DNA of 64,000 nucleotides from Ichthyophis bannanicus (GCA_033557465.1 CM066033.1:18167080-18231079); one strand, 5' to 3'; shown: positions 11,035 through 20,581, counted from the first letter of the stretch. Translations and numbers: made by a program. Notes: generated by a model not told the origin, from the letters alone.

Positions 11035-13030
11035 ATGCGGCGGGCCCAGGTAGTGGAGGTGCCCGTGGGAGGCAGGTTGCGGGAGTTCTACCCTGCCTGG
11101 GTCCAGATTACATCAGACCGGTGGGTCTTAGAAGTCATTCGGGACGGCTATGCTCTGGAGTTTCAGCGTCCAGTGCGAGATTCCTTTGTTCGTTCCCCCT
11201 GCAAGGCGCCGCGGAAGCGCCGGGCGGTCGCGGACACCTTGAGCCGTCTCCAATGGCTCGGGGCAGTCATACCCGTTCCGATCGACCAGTGCGGTGCAGG
11301 ACGATACTCCATTTATTTCGTGGTCCCCAAAAAGGGAGACACGTTTCGGCCAATTCTCGATCTCAAGAGGTGGATCGTTGTCTCCGAGTGTCCCACTTCC
11401 GCATGGAGACCTTGCGCTCCGTCATTGCGGCCGTTCGCGAGGGCGAATTTCTTACGTCCTTGGATCTGATGGAGGCGTATCTTCACTTTCCCGTGCGGAG
11501 GGAGCATCAACGTTTTCTGCGCTTTGCTGTACCGATGGGACACTTTCAGTTCCGGGCGTTGCCTTTTGGTCTGGCGACGGCTCCTCGGACATTCACAAAG
11601 ATTATGGTGGTTGTGGCGGCCGCGCTGCGCAGAGAAGGGATCCTGGTGCACCCGTACCTGGACGACTGGTTGATTCGGGCAAAGTCCAGGGAGGAAAGCG
11701 TGGTGGCCACCACTCGAGTGGTGGACTTCTTGGAGAGCCTCGGTTGGGTAGTGAACGAGGCAAAGAGTCAGCTGTCCCCCTCGCAGTGCCTGGATTACCT
11801 GGGGGCGCGCTTCGAGACTCGACGAGGACGGGTCTTTCTTCCCAGCTCAAGGGCGCAGGCCTTGCGCGACCTGGTGCGGTGGTTTCTGGGGCTTCGAGCG
11901 CCGACGGCTTGGCAGTACCTACAGTTACTGGGGACCATGGCGGCTACAATAGACTTAGTGTTGTGGGCCAGAGCTCACATGCGGCCGTTGCAGAGTGCTC
12001 TCCTCAGGCGCTGGTCTCATCAGAGAGATGCGTTGTCGCAGTCTCTGCCCTGTCCGGCGGCGGTGAAGGGCAGCCTACTTTGGTGGTTGCATCCCGACAG
12101 CCTGACGCAGGGCGTCCCCCTGGAGCCTCCGTGCTGGCAGTTGCTCACGACAGATGCGAGTCTCGCGGGATGGGGGGCGCATCTCGAAGGCTCGTTTGCG
12201 CAAGGAACGTGGTCAAAGGAGGAACGACTATGGTCCATAAACCGTCTGGAAATGCGCGCAGTGTTTCAGGCTCTTCTGGCTTTTCAGCAGAAACTGCAGC
12301 AGGCGGTGGTGCGCGTGCTGTCGGACAATGCGACCACAGTGGCATATATAAATCGGCAGGGAGGCACGGGCAGTGCGGCCCTAGAGGAAGAGGCGAGTGT
12401 GCTGCTGGCTTGGGCGGTAAGGAATTTACTGGCCCTGTCGGCTCAGCACGTCGCCGGCGTCGCCAACGTCGAGGCAGATTATCTGAGTCGGTGCCGCGTG
12501 GATCCGGGGGAGTGGGCTCTGCACCCGGACGTTTTCGCGATGATTGTGCGCTGTTGGGGGCTTCCGGTGATGGTTCTCATGGCAACCTTGCGGTCGGCAA
12601 AGGTGGAGAGATTCTTCAGCAGGCGGAAAGAGTGGATGGCGGCGGCCTGGATGCCTTGGCGCAGCCGTGGCCGGTGGGGGGCCTACTGTATGTATTCCCC
12701 CCCTGGGCGCTGATTGGCAAGGTGGTTCAGCGCATCGAGCGACACAAGGGCCAGGTGGTCCTGATAGCGCCCGATTGGCCGAGGAGACCGTGGTATGCGG
12801 ATTTGGTTCATCTGTTGGCCGACGTTCCGTGGAGGTTACCTCTTCGGGAGGACCTGTTGCTTCAGGGTCCCTTGCGCATGCCTCAGGTGGGTCGGTTCTC
12901 GCTTACGGCTTGGCTCTTGAGCGGCGCGGTTGATGGCCCGTGGATACTCGGCGGCGGTTATAGACACTCTCCTGCGGTCGCGTCGGAGGTCGACTTCCCT
13001 GGCTTATATCCGAGTTTGGCGTGTCTTTGA
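11035..13030 (+). pseudogene. DIRS pol: reverse transcriptase-RNase H-methyltransferase (element A), two frameshifts
   Basis: Starting at the ATG at 11035, the protein runs through YSIYFVVPKKG and ILDLKR. It then shifts frame near 11370, where one G appears to be missing from a run, and continues with FLTSLDLMEAYLHFP, LPFGLATAPRTFT and the RT catalytic loop YLDD at about 11655. RNase H follows with TTDASLAGWGAH (about 12148), the glutamate in NRLEMRAV, LSDNATTVAYIN and EADYLSR. A second frameshift near 12630 leads into the DAM-like methyltransferase region (LLYVFPP, then LIAPDWPRRPWYADL) and a stop at 13030, inside the recombinase gene. Catalytic residues are intact; the frameshifts alone break it, unless sequencing error is responsible. 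Confidence 0.85.
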
Positions 13031-13970
13031 GAACTGGTGTTCCGATCTCTCTCTCAATCCCTTACGAGCTTCGGTGTCCAATGTTCTTTCCTTTTTGCAG
13101 GCTGGATTGGATAAGGGTCTCTCAGCCAGCTCCTTGCGGGTGCAGTTGGCGGCTCTCTCCTGTTTTCGTGGAAGGATTCAAGGGCAGGTAATCGCAGCGC
13201 ATGGCGATATTCGTCGGTTCTTGCGGGCGGTGTTGTTGCTCAGACCACCGAGGTGGACTGTTCTTCCTCCGTGGGATCTTAATTTGGTCCTGAACGCCTT
13301 GGTTGGGGAACCCTTCGAGCCATTAGGACGGGTTTCGCTCAAGGATTTGACGCTCAAGACGATGTTTCTCGTGGCGATATGTTCCGCCAGGAGGACTTCC
13401 GAGCTGCAAGCGCTCTCTTGCCGGGAGCCTTTTTTGATTTTCTCTGCGGACAAGGTGGTCTTGCGTACAGTACCCGCCTTTTTGCCAAAGGTGGTGTCCG
13501 CTTTTCATGTTAATCAAGTGGTGTCGCTCCCGGTGTTTTCGGGGGAGCGGGGAGCTCAGGCAGGTGGCCGTTGGCACCGGTTGGATGTGCGGAGAGTGCT
13601 CAAGAGGTATCTTGGTCATACAGCGTCGTTTCGGAAGTCGGACAGGCTTTTTGTCGCGTTCGGAGGCCCACGAAAGGGAGAAGCGGCGGCAAAGTCTTCC
13701 ATTTCTCGGTGGCTGAAGGAGGCGATTTCTTCGGCCTACATTTTGAGAGGCAGAGCGGTGCCGGTAGGGTTGCGGGCGCATTCCACGAGAGCGCAGGCAG
13801 CCTCGTGGGCGGAAGTCAGCCTAGTGCCGGCGGCCGATATTTGTAGGGCGGCGACCTGGTCCTCGTTGCATTCCTTTGCTCGGCATTATCGCTTGGATGT
13901 GCAGGCGCGAGGAGATAGTTGTTTTGGTTCCGCTGTCCGTCAGGCTGGGCTCTCAGGCCCCTCCCGTTGA
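12930..13970 (+). CDS. DIRS tyrosine recombinase (element A)
   Basis: The frame encodes a tyrosine recombinase that in DIRS elements is thought to insert the circular DNA intermediate. The N-terminal SAM-like core-binding part includes RRSTSLAYIRVWRVFENWC; the catalytic domain has the arginine in ICSARRTSELQAL, the H-x-x-R box in RAHSTRAQAASWA, and the tyrosine in FARHYRLDV, so the R-H-R-Y set is complete. The ATG at 12930 is probably not the true start: the N-terminal LAYGLALER block that E also has lies just upstream in another frame, so a frameshift occurs near 12930. It overlaps the last 100 bases of pol. Confidence 0.88.
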   Translation: MMARGYSAAVIDTLLRSRRRSTSLAYIRVWRVFENWCSDLSLNPLRASVSNVLSFLQAGLDKGLSASSLRVQLAALSCFRGRIQGQVIAAHGDIRRFLRAVLLLRPPRWTVLPPWDLNLVLNALVGEPFEPLGRVSLKDLTLKTMFLVAICSARRTSELQALSCREPFLIFSADKVVLRTVPAFLPKVVSAFHVNQVVSLPVFSGERGAQAGGRWHRLDVRRVLKRYLGHTASFRKSDRLFVAFGGPRKGEAAAKSSISRWLKEAISSAYILRGRAVPVGLRAHSTRAQAASWAEVSLVPAADICRAATWSSLHSFARHYRLDVQARGDSCFGSAVRQAGLSGPSR

Positions 13971-13993
13971 GATTTACTGCTTTGTTACATCCT

Positions 13994-14090
13994 CTATCTT
14001 TCCGGGACTGGACTAGAGGGATGCTAAGGAAGAGTAAATTAGACTTACCTGCTAATTGTTGTTTCTTAAGGAACTCTAGTCCAGTCCCGG
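13994..14090 (+). repeat. Internal complementary region of DIRS A
   Basis: Its first half (from 'ctatctttccggg' to 'gctaaggaa') is the reverse complement of the element's left end; its second half (from 'gagtaaattagac' to 'tccagtcccgg') is the reverse complement of the right end. The junction thus displays both termini fused head to tail, as the DIRS replication model requires for a template that completes the ends and forms a circle. One or two mismatches to the present ends show slight divergence. Confidence 0.92.
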
Positions 14091-14456
14091 ATCCCTCCCG
14101 TTCAGTGGGGATTCGCCAGCCTGAAGTGTCCACAGGCGGGGGAGAGATGAGATTGACAGCTGCTGTACCCGTATGGAAAAAATAAATAAATAAATAAATG
14201 TTGAAGTATAGAATAAGAAAACAACCAAAATGCTTTTTGCTCTCAGAGGGGATCTCTGTGGTGTTGGCGGCAGGCGGCTGGGGCGCAGAGGAACCGGGCT
14301 ACCGCCCTTCCGTTCCACGTCCGTTTTAGGGCGCGCCCTGGCTCTATTTTTTTCTTAGAGAAATATCTCTATCTGTACATATTTACATAATTGTTTGGTA
14401 TACGTTTTTGAAGTAGCTACTTATTTGTTGCTCTGCTGAGTCTGCTTTGTCAATAG

Positions 14457-14621
14457 GTACTGGTGAAAGGGGGCGGGGCGAGCCTATTTGTACCAGTGAC
14501 ATCACGACGATGACATCTTTCAGTCTCCAAAGCTGCTGGTGGAGGTTGACAACTCTATCTTTCCGGGACTGGACTAGAGTTCCTTAAGGAACAACAATTA
14601 GCAGGTAAGTCTAATTTACTC
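14457..14621 (+). repeat. Right inverted terminal repeat of DIRS A
   Basis: Inverted copy of 8600-8736 with a unique outer end: a perfect 14-bp palindrome GTTCCTTAAGGAAC at about 14579-14592, then CAG|GTAAGT (donor at 14604/14605) and the terminus near 14621. The flank continues as LTR-element sequence. Confidence 0.9.
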
Positions 14622-14964
14622 TTTTCTATCAGCCTCTGTCTAAAATTTCATCAAACTTATTAATATTTTACTCATCTGGTTTGCGGTGTGTGTACTGGAC
14701 TTCTGCGTAATGTACTATTACCACAAGTGTCATAAGTGCAAGTGTATATACTACCAACTTAATATCTCACAATGCTGTAACATATATCTGTTTTATATCT
14801 ATTTTCTCAGGAACTGTACTGAAAATGAAATATAAACTTTTATAACAAAGTACACTTTTTATATACAGGAAAACAGGTGTCCCTCAGTCGTTAGCACAAA
14901 GCTTAAAGTAATTATCTTGAACCTCACAGTTCAGGCTCAAGTGAGGTGAAACTTCTAAAAGGTG
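14622..14964. other. LTR-element internal sequence between DIRS A and B
   Basis: A 343-bp AT-rich spacer with no open frame, tail or repeat that I can identify. It lies between the right end of A and the left end of B, so both elements entered the same LTR element independently about 340 bp apart. Confidence 0.6.
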
Positions 14965-15126
14965 TTTCTCCAGGACCAAGCAGGAAGTCAGTCCTCACTT
15001 ATGGGTGACGTCGGCGCCGACGGAGCCCTCGCGGAGCAATTTCCCCAGCTTTCAAAGAAAGCCTTTGGGAATTGCAGCGCGCATGCGCGGTTCCCTTCCC
15101 GCCCAAGGGTGCAATCTTGCTCAGTC
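14965..15126 (+). repeat. Left inverted terminal repeat of DIRS B, with candidate promoter motifs
   Basis: Inverse of 20582-20767. It contains TGACGTCG (15006-15013, CRE-like), overlapping the 12-bp palindrome GTCGGCGCCGAC (15010-15021), and GCGCATGCGC (15079-15088), which matches the NRF1 recognition core. In the right repeat an AAGATGGC (YY1-like) motif follows; here it reads with one base different. No TATA box. These suggest a CpG-rich TATA-less promoter directed inward; activity is inferred. Confidence 0.85.
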
Positions 15127-15313
15127 TTCTTTTTTCCGCGGAGCCCTGCAGATGTACTCTGTGTTCACCGCTGGAAAAGTTGATTATTTTCGTTATTTCC
15201 TTTGTTTTTCTTCGGTTCGACGCCGATTCCTTTCCCGTCCGGACTCGGTACTTCAGTATCGAGTCCTTACTCTGTTTTTCGGTTTTTGTCCTTAGTGACT
15301 GGCGTTCCCGCCA

Positions 15314-15340
15314 CTTTTTTCCCTTTTTTCTCTGGCAGCC
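15314..15340 (+). promoter_or_regulatory. Candidate splice acceptor upstream of DIRS B gag
   Basis: A long pyrimidine run (ccacttttttccctttttt) leads to TCTGGCAG ending at 15338, 38 bases before the gag ATG. D keeps a similar pyrimidine tract and CAG at the equivalent place (about 51629-51655, minus strand). It could serve to splice a leader onto gag; use is inferred only. Confidence 0.45.
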
Positions 15341-15376
15341 CGGTCCTTTGACCTGGCCGGGGCCCTTTTTCCCCCG

Positions 15377-16825
15377 ATGGCTGCCAGCGGGTTTAAAAAA
15401 TGTGATCGGTGTAAGAGGCTTATGTCCCTTACCGATACCCACGACTGCTGCCTCCGTTGCCTCGGACCCGATCATGACCCGCTGAACTGTGGTCCGTGTG
15501 GCAAAATGTCCTCTAAGGCCTTGAGGAGTCGGCAGTCGCAGAAAGAAAAATTCTTCTCTGATTCCGCGTCCGGCCGGGCTCGGACCTCGTCAGAGACCTC
15601 GACGCCTCGGGACTCTGGCCCGGAGCACCGTCGTAGCTCCTCTGAGAGGGGGTCTCCTTCCCGGGAGCATCGCCGGAAGAAGAAAACCGCGAGGGCGGCG
15701 TCGGTGGACGCTCTTGGCTCCTCGAGGGCCAGGTCGCATAGCCCCGGTAGCCGCCCCGGTTCCCCGGAGTCGGAGAGGCCTTCGAAACATCCTCGCCTCG
15801 CTGCGGAGACCCCTGGACACGTAAGTACTGTTGTCCTTCTGGACTCCCCTCCGAAGGAGCCGACGCCGGGCCTGACGCCGTCGGGGCCTGGGTCGGTGGC
15901 TGCTGAGTCCCCAGAGCTTAGTCTCCGGATGACGGCCTTGGAGTGCAGCCTGGCTGCCTTCTTGGATCAGCAGCGGGCACTGATGACCAGCCTCGCTGGT
16001 GCATCTGCCCCGACCGCCGGGACCTCGACGTCCAAGTCGACCCCGGAGACCGAGCCGGTCCTCGAGTCCATGCGGGCTCGAGTCGACCCTCGGTCACGGT
16101 CCCCCTCGGCCTCCCGTTCGGGACCGAGGTCGTCGACGCCGACTCCCTCGGCGTTGGGGCGGAGGGCGCCGGCGCCTGCACGCTCGGAGCCCCTCGATTC
16201 CTCCTCCGCGGAGTCCGGCTGGGACACGGAGGAGGATGAGTCGCCCGGTTCCTTCCATACCCGGTGCGTCCCCTCGGACTCGCCCGAGTCCGAACCTCGG
16301 AGACGGTCCCCCCCGGAGGACACCCGGTTCTCGGACTTCGTGCGGGATATGGCCAAGGCTTTGGCCTTCCCCGCGGACCCCGAGGAGGAGCCTCGAGCCG
16401 AAGAGCTCGAGGCCCTCCAGTATGACTCTCCTCCCAAGGAGGCCTTTACTGTACCAGTTCCTCCGATGCTGGAACGGCTTCTCTTCCGCATGTGGGAGAG
16501 CCCGGCGTCGGCGCCGGTCCTAAGCAAGCGGGTCGATTCCATCTATCGAGTCCGCAAGAGCCCCGGGTTCCAGAAGGCACAGCTACCGCACCATTCCATG
16601 GTGGTGGAGTCGGCCATGCATCGACTTAAGAGTCAGAAGATGCACTCCTCGGTGCCCCCCGGCAGGGAGGCTCGGAACCTGGATGCCCTCGGTAGAAAGT
16701 GCTTCCAGGGCTCTATGCTTGCTTGCCGAGTCCAGACGTACCAGCTCTATATGGGCATGTACCTCCGAGACCTGGCGAAGGAAATTGCCGGGGTCTCTGC
16801 TGGTCTCTCCGAGGAACCTTTGTAG
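15377..16825 (+). pseudogene. DIRS Gag-like protein (element B), ended by an amber codon
   Basis: The 482-codon frame starts MAASGFKKCDRCKRLMSL and has an N-terminal set of paired cysteines (CDRC, CCLRC, CGPCG) that looks like a zinc-binding module. A long Ser/Pro/Arg-rich low-complexity segment follows (roughly residues 60-290), then a conserved domain with the SDFVRDMAKALAFPADP block and a segment on positioning of FRMWESP. Translation stops at TAG 16823-16825 after EEPL, where D has CAG, so a C-to-T change made the stop. The same frame then stays open through the Gag tail and RT. Start chosen because D begins with the same MA(A/T)SGFKKC. Confidence 0.85.
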
Positions 16826-16837
16826 AGGTTCCAGGCA

Positions 16838-19222
16838 TTGGCCTCGGGTATTCGAGAGTGCTCGAAGTTCATGTCTCGAGCAGCCTACGATGGCTTCGAG
16901 GCGTCGGCTCGAGTAGCCGCAGCCGGCATCGGTGCCCGCCGGCAGGCTTGGCTCCAGTCCTCGGACCTCGAGCCATGGGTACAGGACAAATTGGTCGATG
17001 TCCCTTGTAGAGGTGACAACCTCTTTGGTAAACCCATGGACGAAAAGGCTGCTCAGATCGAGACCGAGACCCTCACCCGGACTCGTCTCTCCAGAAAGAC
17101 CTCTGCCCCTTCACAGAAGAAGAAGGGCTCGGGGAAAAAGCCCTTTTACCCGAGAAAGGTGTCTGCCTACAAACATCAACACCCCAGTATCAAGCCTCCA
17201 CAGCTCCCCAACAGGGTCAGCAGGCTAAGGGACAGGGCAATGGGTCCCGTAGGCAGAGAGCCCCCAAGCCCCCTACACCGGCCCCTGCTTCGCAGGGTGG
17301 GGGTTTTTGACTCGTTCAGCATAGCCTCTCCTCCCCCGCTGGCTCCTCTAAGCACGGGTGGCCGGCTGGTCCACTTTGCCCACAGGTGGTCAGCCGTCAC
17401 ATCAGATGCCTGGGTGCTTCAGGTGGTCAAACAGGGCTACCGTCTGCATTTCCACCAGGTCCCTCCTTCCTACTTTCCAGGGGAGCCTCCTCGGCCCCCT
17501 CTGCACAGGGACTTACTGCTCCAGGAGTTGGCAGGTCTTCTTCGGGATCAGGCTGTGGAACCGGTGCCCCATCACCTGAGGGGCCAGGGTTTCTACTCCC
17601 GGTACTTTCTGGTCCAGAAAAAGACAGGCGGCCTCAGACCCATCCTGGACCTGCGCGACCTCAACAAGTTCCTGCTGAGGGAAAAGTTCAAGATGCTCAC
17701 CCTTGGAATCCTGCTGCCCTACCTCCAGCAGGGAGATTGGCTATGCTCCTTGGATCTAAAGGATGCTTATACCCACATCCTTATTCATCCAGACCACAGA
17801 CAATATCTGAGATTTGTTGTGGGAGGACATCATTACCAGTACAGGGTACTACCCTTCGGACTGTCTTCCGCCCCCAGAGTCTTCACAAAATGCCTCGCGG
17901 TGGTGGCGGCTCATCTCAGACTTCAGGGCCTCTTTGTGTTCCCTTACTTGGACGACTGGCTCATCAGGGCCCCCTCGTCCATAGAGGTCACTCACGCCAC
18001 TCATCGCACTGTAGCTCTTCTACAGCACTTGGGCTTTGTCATAAACTTCGCAAAGTCCACTTTGCTCCCTTCCCAAAACTTGGAGTTCATCGGAGCAAGG
18101 CTGGACACTCTTCAAGCTCGTGCCTTCCTTCCTCTGGACAGGGCCACCAGGCTCATGGCACTGGCCAGCCAGTTCCACAGCCAGTCCCAGGTCCCCACCA
18201 GGCGCTTCCTGAGGTTACTCGGTCACATGGCCTCCACGGTCCATGTCACTCCCAATGCACGCCTGCACATGAGGCCGGCCCAGTGGAGCCTTCGCACTCA
18301 ATGGCATCAGGCCACGGGGAGCCTTGCGGATTCGGTTCAGGTCTCCGACCGCCTGGTCTCCTCTCTGGAATGGTGGCTTCACCTTCCCAATCTCCTCCTG
18401 GGAGGGGCCTTCCAGCCTCCTCCGCCTGCCCTGGTGCTGACCTCGGACGCCTCCCTCCTAGGGTGGGGAGCACACTGCCAGGGGTCGTGCACTCAGGGTC
18501 TGTGGACCCCCTGGGAGTCTGCCCAGCAGATCAACTTCCTGGAGCTCAGGGCCATCCGTCTAGCCCTGCGCACCTTCTCTCACCTGACGTCTCACCAGTC
18601 TGTACTGGTTCAGACCGACAATCAGGTCGCCATGTTCTATGTGAACAAGCAGGGGGGCACGGGCTCCCTCCCCCTCTGTCAGGAAGCTCAGCGCCTCTGC
18701 TCCTGGGCCGTCGATCACGGCATTCTCCTCAAAGCCGTTTACCTGCCCGGCCAGGAAAACCACCTGGCCGACAAGTTGAGCAGAATCCTGCAGCCGCACG
18801 AATGGCGCCTGGACCCGCTGGTTGTCCAAAGGCTCTTCCTTCGGTGGGGGCTCCCCACCATGGACCTCTTTGCCAGTCCCCTCAACCGGCAACTTCCCCG
18901 GTTCTGCTCCCGGCACCCGCATCCTCTCAGGGTAGCGGCGGATGCCTTCCTCATTCCGTGGTCCCAAGGCCTTCTATACGCCTTTCCTCCCACCCCGCTA
19001 GTGTCCCGGACGCTATTCAAGGTTCTCCGGGACGGGGCTTCGCTGATCCTGGTGGCCCCCAGGTGGCCGAGGCAACCCTGGTTTCCGCTTCTGCTGCAGT
19101 TGGCGGCGGACACGCCTCTTCCTCTGGGGTTTCAACCCGACCTCCTGACTCAGGATCAGGGGACTCTCTTGCACCCCAACCTCCGGGCCCTTCATCTGAT
19201 GGCTTGGCTGCTGAAAGGGTAG
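16838..19222 (+). pseudogene. DIRS Gag tail fused in frame to RT-RNase H-methyltransferase (element B)
   Basis: Continuing past the amber codon, the frame carries the Gag C-terminal domain (AAYDGFEASARV, then a Lys-rich KKKGSGKKPFY block near 17130). It then carries RT with FYSRYFLVQKKTGG, ILDLRDLNKFL, SLDLKDAYTHILIHP, LPFGLSSAPRVFTK and the catalytic YLDD at about 17945, and RNase H with LTSDASLLGWGAH (about 18440), the glutamate in NFLELRAI, VQTDNQVAMFYVNKQ and LADKLSR. The methyltransferase-like region follows, with MDLFASPLNRQLPRF, LLYAFPP and LVAPRWPRQPWFP, ending at 19222. In D, Gag and RT are in different frames; a net two-base difference near 17175 places them in one frame here. All polymerase catalytic residues are present. 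Confidence 0.88.
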
Positions 19223-20259
19223 TCCTGGCCTCCCTCCACCTGCCACGAGAGGTGGAGGAGGTAGTCTTGGCCTCTCGCCGGCCGTCCACCCGAAAATCCT
19301 ACGCCTTCAAGTGGCGCCGGTTTTCCGTGTGGTGTGCTAGGCGGTCTGAGGACCCCTTCTCCTGCATTATCCAGGTGGTCCTGCAGTACTTGCTCTACCT
19401 TTCCAATCTCGGCCTTAAGTCCAACTCTGTCAGGGTCCACCTCAGTGCTCTCGCTGCACATCACTTTCCGGTGGATGGCAGGCCTGTGTCGGCGCACCCT
19501 TTGGTGACCCGTTTTCTTCGTGGGCTTCTCCTGCTAAAGCCCCCCCTGCGTCCGCCAGCCCCTGACTGGGATCTGAATGTGGTCCTGCAGCGGATTACCT
19601 GTCCGCCCTTTGAACCTATGGCTACCTGTCCTCTTCGTTTCCTTTCTTGGAAAACGCTATTCTTGGTGGCCCTCACCTCCGCTAGGCGCGTTAGTGAGCT
19701 ACAGGCCCTAGTGTCTGAGCCTCCTTATACCAGGTTCTACCCTAATAGGGTGGTCTTACGGACTCACCCCAAGTTTCTCCCGAAGGTCGTTTCTTCCTTC
19801 CACATGAACCAAGAGGTGATTCTCCCCACCTTCTTTCCCAGGCCGCATGCCAACCGCGCTGAGACGGTTCTGCACACCCTGGACTGTAGGAGGGCCCTAT
19901 CCTTCTACCTCGATCGTACGCGGGAGCACCGAAAGGCTGTTCAGCTTTTCGTTTCCTTTGACCCCAATAGGTTGGGGACTCCTGTCTCCAAGCGTACGTT
20001 GTCCATCTGGGTGGCTGACTGTATCGCCTGGGCATATGAGGCAGCCGGCCTCTCATTGGAGAGTCGAGTCACGGCTCACCGTGTTAGGGCGAAGGCTGCG
20101 TCACTGGCACATCTCCGCTCTGTTCCGTTGGCAGACATCTGCCGGGCCGCTACCTGGTCTTCCAGCCAGACCTTTGCAGCACATTACTGCCTGGAGAGGG
20201 AGTCCCGTAGGGACAGTGCTTTCGGACAGGCAGTCCTCCGCAATCTCTTTGAGGTTTAG
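19198..20259 (+). CDS. DIRS tyrosine recombinase (element B)
   Basis: Complete recombinase sequence in the frame next to pol, overlapping the pol end by about 25 bases. The N-terminal part has LASRRPSTRKSYAFKWRRFS and a core-binding region; the catalytic domain has the arginine in LTSARRVSELQAL, the H-x-x-R box in TAHRVRAKAASLA, and the tyrosine in FAAHYCLERES. It ends FGQAVLRNLFEV. I give the start as the beginning of homology: the frame is open back to 17386 and has no ATG close to the domain, so a separate initiation codon is not visible. DIRS recombinases are believed to join a circular DNA to the target. Confidence 0.85.
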   Translation, partial: DGLAAERVVLASLHLPREVEEVVLASRRPSTRKSYAFKWRRFSVWCARRSEDPFSCIIQVVLQYLLYLSNLGLKSNSVRVHLSALAAHHFPVDGRPVSAHPLVTRFLRGLLLLKPPLRPPAPDWDLNVVLQRITCPPFEPMATCPLRFLSWKTLFLVALTSARRVSELQALVSEPPYTRFYPNRVVLRTHPKFLPKVVSSFHMNQEVILPTFFPRPHANRAETVLHTLDCRRALSFYLDRTREHRKAVQLFVSFDPNRLGTPVSKRTLSIWVADCIAWAYEAAGLSLESRVTAHRVRAKAASLAHLRSVPLADICRAATWSSSQTFAAHYCLERESRRDSAFGQAVLRNLFEV

Positions 20260-20399
20260 GCAACTCCTCCCTCCGGCCCGGATGTTGGGCTACCGGCCGG
20301 GGGCGTGTTCAGAGAAGATTCCTTCTTTCTGTACTGCCGAGCTCGAGGGAGCTCCTTTTTTCGGCTTGAGGCCTCCGGTAGCCTTAAGCTTGGGAGTCC

Positions 20400-20495
20400 C
20401 ATAAGTGAGGACTGACTTCCTGCTTGGTCCTGGAGAAAGCGTAGTTACTCACCTGTAACAGGTGTTCTCCAGGAGCAGCAGGAATCAGTCCTCAC
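20400..20495 (+). repeat. Internal complementary region of DIRS B
   Basis: First half 'ataagtgaggactgacttcc' to 'cctggagaaa' complements the left terminus; second half 'gcgtagttactcacc' to 'tcagtcctcac' complements the right terminus including the palindrome CACCTGTTACAGGTG. It lies about 140 bases after the recombinase stop. Together with the inverted repeats it gives the standard DIRS end-completion geometry. Confidence 0.92.
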
Positions 20496-20581
20496 TACCC
20501 TCCCTCCTCCCCTTAGAGTTTCGGTCATTGCATTACATTGTTTTTGCTATCTTTTTTTGCTGTCTCTTCGCTATGTCATCT

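Larger units (their letters stand above)
8600..14621 (+). mobile_element. DIRS-like retrotransposon A, structurally complete
   Basis: A 6.0-kb element with inverted terminal repeats (8600-8736 and 14457-14621), an internal complementary region (13994-14090) and Gag, RT-RNase H-methyltransferase and tyrosine recombinase frames in that order. The left end was set at 'ttccttagcg' and the right end at 'ctaatttactc' because the internal complementary region contains the complements of exactly these two ends joined together. It has no long target duplication, as expected for recombinase-mediated insertion. Pol has two frameshifts, Gag and the recombinase core are open. It sits inside the LTR element, and E (56222-61984) is its relative. 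Confidence 0.92.

Noticed and set aside
11294..12600. Independent gene in frame 2 over the DIRS A RT
   Set aside because: Only the part after about 12630 is homologous to DIRS proteins; the first part is a shadow of the RT frame.
15943..16523. Overlapping frames 98-191 codons long inside DIRS Gag
   Set aside because: GC-rich low-complexity sequence keeps other frames open; no homology between B and D in those frames beyond that forced by the Gag frame.
16823..16825. Programmed readthrough of a stop between Gag parts in DIRS B
   Set aside because: D has CAG at this place and its own stop elsewhere (49971), so neither stop is conserved; simple nonsense mutations fit better.
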